The notes: a model not told the origin generated them from the letters alone. Shown: positions 13,910-21,979, counted from the stretch's first letter. The stretch is DNA of 27,780 nt from Spirochaetales bacterium (GCA_016935715.1 JAFGQJ010000064.1:1-27780), one strand, 5' to 3'. Program-made: numbers and translations.

Positions 13910-14326
13910 CTACTGCTGGTAGTCTCTCACCAGGTCGATGCTGCCGTCGAAATCGGTGTCCATCTCGTATTTGAGGATGTACATCCCGTCGAGGGAAACC
14001 CAGATGTCGACAGCTCCGTCGAAATTCGAGTCGATCTCCTGACGGACCAGCTTGCCTTCCTCGTAGAAGTAGAAATCGTCCATCTTTCCGTCGTGGTTGA
14101 AATCGAGCTCTTCGTACAGCTTCCGGTGTCCGAAATCGTACTCGATGTTGTAGTCGATGGCTTCGTCGAAGTTGCGGTCCATGCTGACCTTCTGGATCCG
14201 CCCATCCGTCATGTCGTACCACTGGTCGGCCAGACCGTCGCTGTTGGAATCCACGGCCTGCCCGGGGGATGCCTGGCAAACGCCGGCGCAGGACAGCGAA
14301 AGGATGAGAAGAACAACTGTTTTCAT
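13910..14326 (-). CDS. Secreted calcium-binding repeat protein (five DxNxDGxxD units)
   Basis: This is a 138-residue protein with a signal peptide (MKTVVLLILSLSCAGVCQA, cleavage after about residue 19), so it should be exported. The mature part is five tandem units with calcium-loop motifs at 26-34 (DSNSDGLAD), 50-58, 75-83 (DFNHDGKMD), 99-107 (DSNFDGAVD) and 123-131 (DTDFDGSID), spaced 24-25 residues apart. The motif resembles EF-hand/thrombospondin-3 loops; the second unit (DRNFDEAID) lacks the Gly. Between loops lie aromatic, strand-like segments (FYFYEEGKLV, YNIEYDFGHRKL), so this is a beta-type repeat rather than a helix-loop-helix EF-hand. ATG 14324-14326 follows AAGGA by 7 bases. Calcium binding is inferred; the function is unknown. 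Confidence 0.85.
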   Translation of the reverse strand: MKTVVLLILSLSCAGVCQASPGQAVDSNSDGLADQWYDMTDGRIQKVSMDRNFDEAIDYNIEYDFGHRKLYEELDFNHDGKMDDFYFYEEGKLVRQEIDSNFDGAVDIWVSLDGMYILKYEMDTDFDGSIDLVRDYQQ

Positions 14327-14359
14327 ACGCTTATCCTTCGACAATCCGGGCGAGAATAA

Positions 14360-15484
14360 TTACTCTTTTAGGAATCCGGATTCGAAGGCGACATACTCAT
14401 TGATCGGTTCCGTCCCGTTTAAAGCCCCCAGCGCTGCAGCCGCCAGAGCCTCCATCTCGTTCTCCCCCGGGAAGACGAGGAACGTCCCGAGAAAGCCCAC
14501 GCGATCGCGGATTTCCTGCACGATCCTCTGATCCATGGCCATTCCCCCGGTCAGAACCACCGCATCGACCCGACCCGCCACCACCGCGGCCAGGGAGCAG
14601 ATCTCCTTCGCCACCTGATAGCACATCGCCTGAATCACCTCCAGGCATTTGGCCCCATCCAGATCGGAGGAAACCGGTCCGTCCTGCAAATGGGCGGTGA
14701 TGACCTGGGATATGAGCTTCATGTCATTGCTTCCCAGATGAGCGACAACCCCGCCCCGACCTGTCAGCCGTTTCTGGAGATCCTGCGGCTTTTCGCTGTG
14801 CGCCAGGATGAAGCGCAGCCAGTCGCCTGCCGGCAGCTCCCCGGCCCGCTCCACGGAGAAGGGGCCGTCTCCATCCAAAGCGTTGTTCACGTCGATGACC
14901 CTTCCCCTGTGATGAATCGCCACGGAGGTACCCCCTCCCAGATGCGCGACAATCAGATTGCACTCACCGTAGGTTTTTCCCAGCTCCTGGGCCGCTTTTC
15001 TGGCGGTCGCTTTCTGATTGAGGGCGTGAAAGATCGACTTCCGCGAAATCTCCGGCAGTCCCGTGTAGCGGGCCAGAGGATTCATCTCATCCACGACGAT
15101 CGGATCGGCAATGAGCGCTTCCACCCCGTACTCCAGCGCCAACCGATCGGCCAGCAGGGCGCCGAGATTCGACGCATGGGCCCCATAGCGCGCACGCCGC
15201 AGGTCCCGTTTCATCGCCTCGTTGACGCGGTACACTCCACCCGGAAGCGGATGCAGAAGCCCGCCGCGGCCGATGACGGCGCGAAGGCTGTCCGCCTGAA
15301 ATTCTTTCTTGCTTCCCAGCACGCCGAGGATCACCTGTCCCCGAAACTCGAGCTGATCCAGAACGGAGGGGAAACGGGCCAGCTGCTCCATATCGTGCCC
15401 GATCCGGTCGTTGAACAGCTCCTTTTCTCCGTGAAACAGAGCGAGTTTCGTCGAAGTGGAGCCCGGATTGATAACCAGAACCAT
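14360..15484 (-). CDS. buk: Butyrate kinase
   Basis: This is a 374-residue ASKHA-fold acyl kinase (butyryl-phosphate + ADP = butyrate + ATP). The N-terminal MVLVINPGSTSTK is the hallmark of butyrate/branched-chain fatty acid kinases rather than acetate kinase. Further motifs are IVAHLGGGTSVA (phosphate site) and VVLTGGMAMDQ (adenosine site). I start at ATG 15482-15484, which puts the conserved motif at the very N-terminus; an upstream ATG and TTG would add four residues at most. No phosphotransbutyrylase gene is adjacent, although the two are often paired, so the enzyme may serve butyrate, isobutyrate or branched-chain acids. A promoter-like sequence overlaps the end of the upstream kinase gene. 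Confidence 0.94.
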   Translation of the reverse strand: MVLVINPGSTSTKLALFHGEKELFNDRIGHDMEQLARFPSVLDQLEFRGQVILGVLGSKKEFQADSLRAVIGRGGLLHPLPGGVYRVNEAMKRDLRRARYGAHASNLGALLADRLALEYGVEALIADPIVVDEMNPLARYTGLPEISRKSIFHALNQKATARKAAQELGKTYGECNLIVAHLGGGTSVAIHHRGRVIDVNNALDGDGPFSVERAGELPAGDWLRFILAHSEKPQDLQKRLTGRGGVVAHLGSNDMKLISQVITAHLQDGPVSSDLDGAKCLEVIQAMCYQVAKEICSLAAVVAGRVDAVVLTGGMAMDQRIVQEIRDRVGFLGTFLVFPGENEMEALAAAALGALNGTEPINEYVAFESGFLKE

Positions 15485-15516
15485 CGCCATCCTCAAAGCA
15501 TAGATTGTTCGACACC

Positions 15517-15545
15517 AGTATCCATGTTGAGCCAGGAAGAATCAA
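15517..15545 (-). promoter_or_regulatory. Candidate buk promoter
   Basis: On the minus strand TTGATT (15540-15545), a 17-base spacer and GATACT (15517-15522) suggest an internal promoter for buk that overlaps the stop codon of the histidine kinase gene. The predicted start is near 15510, about 26 bases before the buk ATG. Confidence 0.45.
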
Positions 15546-16888
15546 TCACCGGCAGAGGGCAGGAGAATGCGAAAGCACCCGCCCTGCTTCCCTGGGATGC
15601 AGCTCAACGTCCCATGGTTGCGCTCCACCAGAGCCTTGGCCAGGAACAGTCCCAGTCCGCTCGACTGCTTTCCGGACACCGACGGCTCGAAGATCCGGTT
15701 CTTCAGCCCTGGCGGCACGCCGGGACCCGAATCCACGACTTCGATGATCACCTGACCGTCATCCCGGCGGGCGATGATCCTCACCTTCCGCTCCGAAGAA
15801 CCGGATTGAGCCCGGACGCTGTCCATGGCGTTGCGTACCAGGTTCAACAGAATCTGCTCCAGCTCACCCGGGCGCGCCGCAACGGACACGGATTGCGGGA
15901 TCTCTATAGTGAGATGGATTCCCTCCCGCCGGCAGCCGGTTCTGATCATGCGCAGCAGCAGATCCAGGTCGGATCTGAGGTGCACCGTCGCCACCTCTTC
16001 CCTGCCCCGTTCTAGAATCTGATCGAGGAGCTCGGTAACGACCTTCTGTCCCGACCGGGCCTGCTCGGCTATCAGCTCCAGGGCCTGGCGGATATCGTTC
16101 ATCCGCTGCGAGCGCGCCGCAAAGCCTGCGGTGGCCTGCACGAGGGACAGGGTGTTCTTGAACTCATGAGCCGCCCCGGCGGCCAGAATTCCGGTGATGA
16201 TCAGTCGGTCCTGAAGCATCACCGTATTTTCCGTCTGTATCAGCCGGGAGTGAGCCCGCAGCAGCCTCTTCTGCTGTTCCCCCAGGCGGATGTGGAGCCC
16301 CTGCCAGCCGCTGCCCAGCAGATACGCCTCCTGGGAAAGAAGCAGTCCGCAGATCACGAGATACAGCAGCCCCGAGTAGAGGTACAGACTAAGCTCGGGC
16401 AGGACAGCGGCGCAGGACAGATAGTCGTAGACCGAAGAGGCTAGAGCGGCGGCGCAGCAGATCGTGTACGCAAACAGCAGGGGGTGCCGGTTCGCCCGGC
16501 AGAGGCCTGAAAGCAGGTAGAGGGGATACAGCGACAGCAGCGAGAGCAGGAAGGCATACAGCAAATGGAAAGGAACCGTCGAACCCAGTCCGATCGCCCG
16601 CACGAAGAGGAAAATCGACCCGACCGCCCCGATGCCGCCGTGCCAGGCCCACGCCCCGGACTGCGCGCTGAGGTATCGGCTGTACATCCCGAGAGACCAG
16701 AGGACCAACAGATTGAACAGGCCGACAACCGCAACGGTATCCGGAAGGAAACCACGGCAGGCGACCAGGATCAGGACGCTCGCGAACCACAACAGCTCGA
16801 TCTTGCTCGGTGTGAGGGAGAATCGTACGGCCAGCAAACTCAGCTCGAAGAGCAGGAGTGCCACAGAAGCGGCCCGCAAGAGGTTCAT
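15542..16888 (-). CDS. Membrane sensor histidine kinase (no adjacent response regulator)
   Basis: This is a 448-residue sensor kinase. The N-terminal half (about residues 5-190) is hydrophobic, with roughly six membrane helices and no extended periplasmic domain, so the sensor is probably the membrane part itself. A short coiled linker leads to the H-box AAGAAHEFKN with H241 as phosphorylation site. The catalytic domain has the N-box (LLNLVRNAMDS, about 347-357), G1 box DSGPGVP (386-392) and G2 box GLGLFLAK (411-418). The HEFKN form is NtrB-like. No receiver or response regulator lies in the window, so the partner must be elsewhere. It starts 29 bases after the dnaJ stop, with no clear Shine-Dalgarno. 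Confidence 0.93.
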   Translation of the reverse strand: MNLLRAASVALLLFELSLLAVRFSLTPSKIELLWFASVLILVACRGFLPDTVAVVGLFNLLVLWSLGMYSRYLSAQSGAWAWHGGIGAVGSIFLFVRAIGLGSTVPFHLLYAFLLSLLSLYPLYLLSGLCRANRHPLLFAYTICCAAALASSVYDYLSCAAVLPELSLYLYSGLLYLVICGLLLSQEAYLLGSGWQGLHIRLGEQQKRLLRAHSRLIQTENTVMLQDRLIITGILAAGAAHEFKNTLSLVQATAGFAARSQRMNDIRQALELIAEQARSGQKVVTELLDQILERGREEVATVHLRSDLDLLLRMIRTGCRREGIHLTIEIPQSVSVAARPGELEQILLNLVRNAMDSVRAQSGSSERKVRIIARRDDGQVIIEVVDSGPGVPPGLKNRIFEPSVSGKQSSGLGLFLAKALVERNHGTLSCIPGKQGGCFRILLPSAGD

Positions 16889-16917
16889 CCGCGTATCGCG
16901 GTTTAAAGTGTAATCGC

Positions 16918-18057
16918 TTAGGTGAGATCTGACAATCGCACGGGGTGGGGATCGGGCTTCTCCCCTGTGATCTGTCCCAGCTCCCGCAGGAGGGAACGGG
17001 CCTTGGCGGTAACCTTGGTTGGAATCTCCACGAGGATCCTGATGTACAGGTCGCCTCTGTGATCGGGGCTGCGCAGGTACGGAACCCCCTCGGCCTTGAG
17101 CCGCAGCATCTTGCCGTTCTGGGTACCCGGCGGAATTTTTACTTTCACCTTCCGGGAGTCTTCCAGGGTCGAAACGTAGATTTCAGCTCCCAGGGCGGCC
17201 TGGCTGACGGATATGGGAATGACGCAGTACAGGTCGTTGCCGTTTCTCTCGAAATACTCGTGCGGAAGAACACGGATATAGACGTACAGATCCCCCGGCG
17301 GACCGCCGTTGGTACCGCCGTCCCCGTGTCCGGGAATGCTGATGCGCTTTCCGGTTTCGATGCCCGCGGGGATGGTGATCTTGATCGTGCGTCTGCGGGA
17401 CACCAGACCTCTGCCGCCGCAAACCGAGCAGGGTTTTTCGATGATCTCCCCCTCTCCGTTGCAGGTCGGGCAGGGAGTGGCGATGGAGAAGAAGCCGGAG
17501 CTGCGACGCACCTGTCCGGCTCCGCCGCAGGTGGGGCAGACCTTCTTTCCGCTGCCCCTGTCGGCGCCGCTTCCACCGCACGCTTCGCAGCTCTCACTGC
17601 GATTGAAGGTTATCTCCTCTTTTTTCCCGAACACCGCGTCCGCGAAAGAGATCTCCAGCTCGTAACGCAGGTCGGCACCGCGCCGGGCGGAGCTCCGCCC
17701 TCCTGCCCTGCGGGAACGCGACCGGCCGCCGCCGAAAAAAGAATCGAAAAAACCCGTGAAATTGAATCCGTCGAAGATGTCTTCGAAATCCCGGAACACG
17801 GAGGAGAAATCATGCGCGTCGAAGCCCATGCCTTCCAGCCCGGCAAAACCGAACTGATCGTAGGCTTGGCGCTTCCTCTCATCCGCCAGAACTTCGTACG
17901 CCTCGGTTGCTTCTTTGAACTTCTCCTCGGCCTGCTTGTTGCCGGGGTTGCGGTCCGGATGGAATTGGACGGCCAGACGTCGATAAGCCTTCTTGATTTC
18001 GTCCCTGGAGGCGCCTTTAGCCACGCCCAGGACCTCATAGTAATCTCGTTTTGCCAA
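16918..18057 (-). CDS. dnaJ: Co-chaperone DnaJ (type I Hsp40)
   Basis: This 379-residue co-chaperone delivers unfolded proteins to DnaK and stimulates its ATPase. The J-domain covers about 1-70 with HPD at 33-35. A Gly/Phe region rich in FDG and FFDSFFGGG follows, then a zinc domain with four CxxCxGxG repeats (CEACGGSG, CPTCGGAG, CPTCNGEG, CSVCGGRG) and the substrate-binding C-terminal domain. The start is a TTG (18055-18057); the J-domain begins immediately, so no other start is possible. The nearest Shine-Dalgarno candidate is GAAGAG (18067-18072), 9 bases away. It follows dnaK after a 146-base gap that contains a long hairpin, so DnaJ is probably expressed below DnaK. Confidence 0.98.
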   Translation of the reverse strand: MAKRDYYEVLGVAKGASRDEIKKAYRRLAVQFHPDRNPGNKQAEEKFKEATEAYEVLADERKRQAYDQFGFAGLEGMGFDAHDFSSVFRDFEDIFDGFNFTGFFDSFFGGGRSRSRRAGGRSSARRGADLRYELEISFADAVFGKKEEITFNRSESCEACGGSGADRGSGKKVCPTCGGAGQVRRSSGFFSIATPCPTCNGEGEIIEKPCSVCGGRGLVSRRRTIKITIPAGIETGKRISIPGHGDGGTNGGPPGDLYVYIRVLPHEYFERNGNDLYCVIPISVSQAALGAEIYVSTLEDSRKVKVKIPPGTQNGKMLRLKAEGVPYLRSPDHRGDLYIRILVEIPTKVTAKARSLLRELGQITGEKPDPHPVRLSDLT

Positions 18058-18084
18058 GCCTATAAGCTCTTCTCTAGAGTGGTG

Positions 18085-18123
18085 CCGGCGGAAAATCCAG
18101 CCGCATGAGGGATTTTCTGCCGG
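18085..18123 (-). other. Long hairpin in the dnaK-dnaJ gap
   Basis: Arms 18085-18098 and 18110-18123 pair over 14 bases around an 11-base loop. In plus-strand RNA the single odd pair is G-U; in the minus-strand (dnaK-dnaJ) transcript it is an A-C mismatch. It ends 27 bases before the dnaJ TTG. No U-tract follows, so it is not a standard terminator; RNA processing, partial termination or stabilisation of the dnaK 3' end are possible. The rest of the gap (18124-18203) shows no gene and no convincing promoter. Confidence 0.6.
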
Positions 18124-18203
18124 TAGGAAACACCGCCCTGTTTATTTCGGTCCCGGTCGAATTCAGATCCTATCGAACACCGCGATGCATTATTTCCCGC
18201 GCT

Positions 18204-20162
18204 CTATTCGCTCTTGGGATTCTCGTCGTCCACGACCTCGTAGTCCGCGTCTTCCACGGTTTCACCGGATTCCTGCGCCCCGGCGCCGGAGGCTTCCGAT
18301 GCGCCTTCAGCGCCCTGCCCCGCCGCTCCGGCGGTCCCGGCCTCCGCTCCGCCGCCCTGCGAAGCCGTGCTCTTGTACACCTCTTCGGCCAGCTTGTAGG
18401 CCGCCTGCTTGAGGGCTTCTATCTTCGCCTTGGTCTCTTCGACCTGATCGGAATCCATGACCTTTCGCAGGTCCGCGATCGCCGCCTCTATATTTTTCCG
18501 GTCATCCGCGCCGACTTTATCCCCGTAGTCCCGAAGGGATTTTTCGGTGGTGTAGATGAGATTGTCCGCTTCGTTGCGCGCCTCGGCCTTCGCCCGTTCC
18601 TGCTTGTCTTCCTGGGCATGAGCCTCCGCCTCTTTGACCATGCGCTTGATCTCCTCGTCGGAAAGACCCGAAGAGCTCTCTATGCGGATCTTCTGCTCTT
18701 TGCCCGTTCCCAAATCCTTGGCTGAAACGTGCACGATACCGTTGGCGTCGATATCGAAGGTTACCTCGATCTGCGGTACTCCCCGCGGCGCAGGCGGTAT
18801 CCCTACCAGATCGAAACGCCCCAGTGTTCGGTTTTGGGATGCCATCTCTCTTTCACCCTGGAGAACGTGTATGGAGACGGCTGTCTGGTTGTCCGCCGCG
18901 GTGGAGAAAATCTGGCTCTTGCGCGTCGGGATGGTTGTGTTGCGTTCGATGAGCCGGGTGAACACCGCACCCAGGGTCTCGATTCCCAGAGAAAGGGGCG
19001 TGACGTCGAGGAGCAGGACATTTTTCACCTCCCCGCCTAGAATACCGCCCTGGATGGCAGCACCGACGGCAACCACTTCATCGGGATTCACACCCTTGTG
19101 GGGCTCCTTCTGAAAAAGCTCTTTTACCAGCTTCTGCACAGCGGGAATACGGGTGGAGCCGCCTACCAGGATTACCTCGTCGATGTCATCCGGCTTCGCC
19201 CCGGCATCCTTCATCGCCTGCAGGCAGGGCCCCTTTGTTTTCTCCACCAGATCCTCGATCATCTGCTCGAATTTGGCTCGGGTCAGGTTGTACTGCATGT
19301 GCTTGGGTCCCGAGGAGTCGGCCGTGATGAAGGGAAGATTGATATCGGTAGATTGGGTGCTGGAAAGCTCGATCTTTGCTTTTTCCGCGGCGTCCCGCAG
19401 GCGCTGCAGAGCCATCCGGTCCTGAGAAAGATCGATCCCGTAGTCTTTCTTGAAGTTGTCCACCAGCCAGTCGATGACCCGGTGGTCGAAGTTATCGCCG
19501 CCGAGGTGGGTGTCGCCGTTGGTGGATTTGACCTCGAACACCCCTTCTCCAAGCTCGAGAACGGAGATGTCGAAGGTCCCGCCGCCGAGATCGTAGACCG
19601 CGATCCGCTGCTCCTTGTCCCCCTTGTCCAAACCGTAGGCCAGGGAGGCGGCGGTGGGCTCGTTCACGATCCGCTTCACCTCCAGGCCGGCGATGCGCCC
19701 GGCGTCTTTCGTCGCCTGCCGCTGGGCGTCGTTGAAATAGGCGGGAACGGTTATCACGGCATCGGTGATGGTTTCACCGAGATAATCCTCCGCGGTTTTT
19801 TTCATCTTCTGCAGAATCGCAGCCGAAATCTCCGGGGGCGTGTACTTCTTGCCCTGAATATCGATGGATACCCCGTTGCCGATATCGGCGACCGAATAGG
19901 GCACCATCTTGATCTCCTCCGGTACCTCGCCGTAGCGGCGGCCCATGAACCGTTTGATGGAATAAACGGTATTCTCCGGATTGGTGATCATCTGGTTTTT
20001 TGCCGGCTGACCGACCAGCCGCTCCCCTTTGGAGGTGAAAGCGACGATCGAGGGGGTTGTCCGCTGCCCTTCCGCGTTTTGGATTACCGTCGGCTCTCCA
20101 CCCTCCATGACGGCAACACACGAGTTCGTAGTGCCAAGATCGATACCGATTATTTTGCCCAT
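18204..20162 (-). CDS. dnaK: Chaperone DnaK (Hsp70)
   Basis: This is a 652-residue Hsp70. The ATPase domain (about residues 1-385) begins MGKIIGIDLGTTNS and contains VITVPAYFND, the phosphate motif YDLGGGTFD and ILVGGSTRIP. The linker LLLDVTPLSLG is followed by the substrate-binding beta domain and helical lid. The C-terminal tail is long, rich in Gly/Ala/Glu and acidic (ending near DYEVVDDENPKSE), as usual in bacteria. The ATG is preceded by AAGGAG located in the 3' end of grpE, 3 bases apart from that gene. It works with GrpE as nucleotide exchange factor and DnaJ as co-chaperone, all encoded in this operon. Confidence 0.99.
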   Translation of the reverse strand: MGKIIGIDLGTTNSCVAVMEGGEPTVIQNAEGQRTTPSIVAFTSKGERLVGQPAKNQMITNPENTVYSIKRFMGRRYGEVPEEIKMVPYSVADIGNGVSIDIQGKKYTPPEISAAILQKMKKTAEDYLGETITDAVITVPAYFNDAQRQATKDAGRIAGLEVKRIVNEPTAASLAYGLDKGDKEQRIAVYDLGGGTFDISVLELGEGVFEVKSTNGDTHLGGDNFDHRVIDWLVDNFKKDYGIDLSQDRMALQRLRDAAEKAKIELSSTQSTDINLPFITADSSGPKHMQYNLTRAKFEQMIEDLVEKTKGPCLQAMKDAGAKPDDIDEVILVGGSTRIPAVQKLVKELFQKEPHKGVNPDEVVAVGAAIQGGILGGEVKNVLLLDVTPLSLGIETLGAVFTRLIERNTTIPTRKSQIFSTAADNQTAVSIHVLQGEREMASQNRTLGRFDLVGIPPAPRGVPQIEVTFDIDANGIVHVSAKDLGTGKEQKIRIESSSGLSDEEIKRMVKEAEAHAQEDKQERAKAEARNEADNLIYTTEKSLRDYGDKVGADDRKNIEAAIADLRKVMDSDQVEETKAKIEALKQAAYKLAEEVYKSTASQGGGAEAGTAGAAGQGAEGASEASGAGAQESGETVEDADYEVVDDENPKSE

Positions 20163-20165
20163 CTG

Positions 20166-20780
20166 TTACTCCTTGTTCTGCTCATTGCTGCCTTCGGCTC
20201 CGTCAGGGGCTACAGGTCTGGCGACTTTGACTTTTGCCGGCCTCAATACCCTGTCGTGGAGGAGATATCCTTTTTGATAATCCTCCAGCACGATCTCGCT
20301 GTCGTGCTGGTCCGTCTCCTCTACGGCGATCGCTTCGTGCTTCTCCGGATCGAAAGGCTCTCCGTTGGCCGAGAAGCGCTTCAGCCCCCAGTTCCGCTCG
20401 AGCATGCTGACCATCTGCTTCTCGATCATCGAAACACCGGTGTGAAATGCATCGAAATCCTTTGATTCCGCCGCCGATTGTATGGCCCGCTCGAAATCAT
20501 CGATGATGGGAACGATATCGCTCAAGACCGCGGCGTTGGCGAATTTGATGCTCTCCTCTTTGTCCCGGTAAAGGCGCTTTCGGAAATTTTCGAATTCCGC
20601 TGCTTTTCGCAACAGCTGATCACTCAGTTCCTTGACTTCCTGCTCCAGCTGTTGTATCCGCTCCAGCAGACTCTCCTGGGAAGCGGTACCCGCCTCCCGA
20701 CCGGCGCCTGTCTTCTGCTTCTGTTTGTTTTCCGTCTTTTCGGATTCCTCTTGATGCGCTTTCAATTCCTGGTCGGACAT
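20166..20780 (-). CDS. grpE: Nucleotide exchange factor GrpE
   Basis: This 204-residue protein releases ADP from DnaK and forms dimers. A charged, disordered N-terminus (about 1-40, Gln/Glu/Lys-rich) leads into the long paired helix (ERIQQLEQEVKELSDQLLRKAAEFENFRKR, about 41-70) and the C-terminal beta-wing domain with the conserved GEPFDPEKHEAI and VLRPAKVKV segments. It is the first gene of the chaperone operon. The ATG has AGGGG 3 bases upstream, a tight spacing. No hrcA gene lies upstream, where many bacteria have it; the upstream neighbour is a cation antiporter on the same strand. The leader has a CIRCE half-site and a hairpin. Confidence 0.98.
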   Translation of the reverse strand: MSDQELKAHQEESEKTENKQKQKTGAGREAGTASQESLLERIQQLEQEVKELSDQLLRKAAEFENFRKRLYRDKEESIKFANAAVLSDIVPIIDDFERAIQSAAESKDFDAFHTGVSMIEKQMVSMLERNWGLKRFSANGEPFDPEKHEAIAVEETDQHDSEIVLEDYQKGYLLHDRVLRPAKVKVARPVAPDGAEGSNEQNKE

Positions 20781-20834
20781 GCTCCCCTACTCTGTGCTTT
20801 GATAGTATTGCGCCCAATCACCGGTTCGGTCTGT

Positions 20835-20876
20835 TCTCTAACCTCTCCGAGCGTCGAGGCCTTTTAGAGAGTGCTA
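20835..20876 (-). promoter_or_regulatory. CIRCE half-site and leader hairpin of the grpE operon
   Basis: On the minus strand TAGCACTC (20869-20876) matches eight of nine bases of one CIRCE arm, the operator bound by the HrcA repressor, and lies where transcription should begin. The second arm at the normal 9-base spacing is absent. Instead TCTCTAA (20864-20870 complement) and TTAGAGA (20835-20841 complement) form a 7-bp inverted repeat, extended inside by CCTC/GAGG, giving a leader hairpin. This could be a diverged operator, an RNA structure sensing heat, or both. Confidence 0.45.
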
Positions 20877-20882
20877 CAGCAA

Positions 20883-20911
20883 AAATAATAACCCCCCTGC
20901 AGAGCAGTCAA
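20883..20911 (-). promoter_or_regulatory. Promoter of the grpE-dnaK-dnaJ operon
   Basis: On the minus strand TTGACT (20906-20911) is followed at 17 bases by TTATTT (20883-20888), or at 15 bases by the better hexamer TATTAT (20885-20890). The G-run in the spacer is unusual. This is a housekeeping-type promoter, compatible with repressor-based rather than alternative-sigma heat-shock control. The predicted start, about 20876, coincides with the CIRCE half-site. Confidence 0.55.
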
Positions 20912-20947
20912 GTCTTTTTTGGAAAAGGGTGAAATTAAAAATTCGGA

Positions 20948-21937
20948 TCAGGAAACATAAAATCTTATGATAGAATTAGTTATATATATCAAATATACGA
21001 GAACGAGGAGGTAACCCTTCCAGCGCTGCAGTGTGTAGCGCCACCGGGCCAGGGCAAGCATCAGAACAACGACTGCGAGCATCCAGGGGAAGGCATAGAA
21101 GATCACTCGCCTGGAAACCTGGATCGGATTGGCTACGGAGGCGGCGCCGATGATCCAGAGGATGTTGAGAATATCGGCCCCGATGATATCCCCCACAGCC
21201 AGATCCCCGTGGCCCCGGCGTCCGGCTACAACGCAGGTGACGATCTCGGGAATCGATGTACCGATGGCCACCAGGGTGAGGCCGATTATCGCCTCGGAGG
21301 CCCCGAAGTACCTGGCCACGAACACCGCCGAATCGATCAGGAACTCACTGGCCAGAACCACTCCCGCCAGCCCGATGAGGAATCGCAGTACCTGTAGCCC
21401 CATTGAGCCCGGTTTAATATGGTCTGCCAGCTCCTCATTGACGGCAACCGACGTCTTGCGTTTCCGATTCTCCGTGTGAACAACATAGCCCAGATACACT
21501 GCCAGGATGGCCAGGAGGAGCAGGCCCTCCCAACGGCTGATGACCCCGTTGATGCTCAGGATGAAGGCCAGTATGTCGATGCCGATCAGGAACAACCCGA
21601 ACGAGCGCAGCGAGCGCTCCTCCACCCGGATAGCCACGGGGGCGGCGATGATTCCCAGCCCCAGAGCCAGAGTGTCATCCACGATGACCGATCCCACGGC
21701 GTTTCCCAAGGCGATTTCGGGGAAGCCGCGGACGGCGGATAGAACCGACACGGTGAACTCGGGTGCGGTGGTGCCGAAGCTCACCAGCAGCACCCCGATC
21801 ACGATCTTCGGTACGTTGAGCTTGTACGCGATGGCTACCGCACCGTCGACCAGGAAATCGGCAGCTTTGTAGATGACCAGGAATGTAGCCGCGAGGACGA
21901 GGAGGTGGATGAAGATGCTGTCGGGAATGAGATCCAT
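20948..21937 (-). CDS. Na+/Ca2+ antiporter-like CaCA family transporter
   Basis: This is a 329-residue inner-membrane protein with about ten helices in two inverted halves, the architecture of CaCA cation/proton or sodium/calcium exchangers (YrbG-like). The two ion-binding alpha repeats are clear: SFGTTAPEFTVS with GNAVGS in the first half, and AIGTSIPEIVTC with GDIIGADILN in the second, each with the essential Glu. The ion actually carried (Ca2+, Na+, K+ or H+) is not readable. ATG 21935-21937 lacks a strong Shine-Dalgarno. It starts 42 bases after the coiled-coil gene stop and may be co-transcribed with it. Its end lies 37 bases before the chaperone promoter, with no visible terminator. Confidence 0.93.
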   Translation of the reverse strand: MDLIPDSIFIHLLVLAATFLVIYKAADFLVDGAVAIAYKLNVPKIVIGVLLVSFGTTAPEFTVSVLSAVRGFPEIALGNAVGSVIVDDTLALGLGIIAAPVAIRVEERSLRSFGLFLIGIDILAFILSINGVISRWEGLLLLAILAVYLGYVVHTENRKRKTSVAVNEELADHIKPGSMGLQVLRFLIGLAGVVLASEFLIDSAVFVARYFGASEAIIGLTLVAIGTSIPEIVTCVVAGRRGHGDLAVGDIIGADILNILWIIGAASVANPIQVSRRVIFYAFPWMLAVVVLMLALARWRYTLQRWKGYLLVLVYLIYITNSIIRFYVS

Positions 21938-21979
21938 AGGGTTCTCAGTGGATGTTACACGGATTTTCGAGTTTGCGCA

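Noticed and set aside
14690..16015. Plus-strand open frame opposite buk and the histidine kinase
   Set aside because: Spans two well-supported minus-strand genes and has no domain or start signal.
18085..18123. Rho-independent terminator after dnaK
   Set aside because: The stem is long, but no U-tract follows on either strand.
16945..20465. Long plus-strand frames opposite dnaJ, dnaK and grpE
   Set aside because: Antisense shadows of highly conserved chaperone genes; a known source of false annotation.
20835..20876. A complete CIRCE operator
   Set aside because: Only one arm matches; the second arm is missing at the 9-base spacing, so I report a half-site only.
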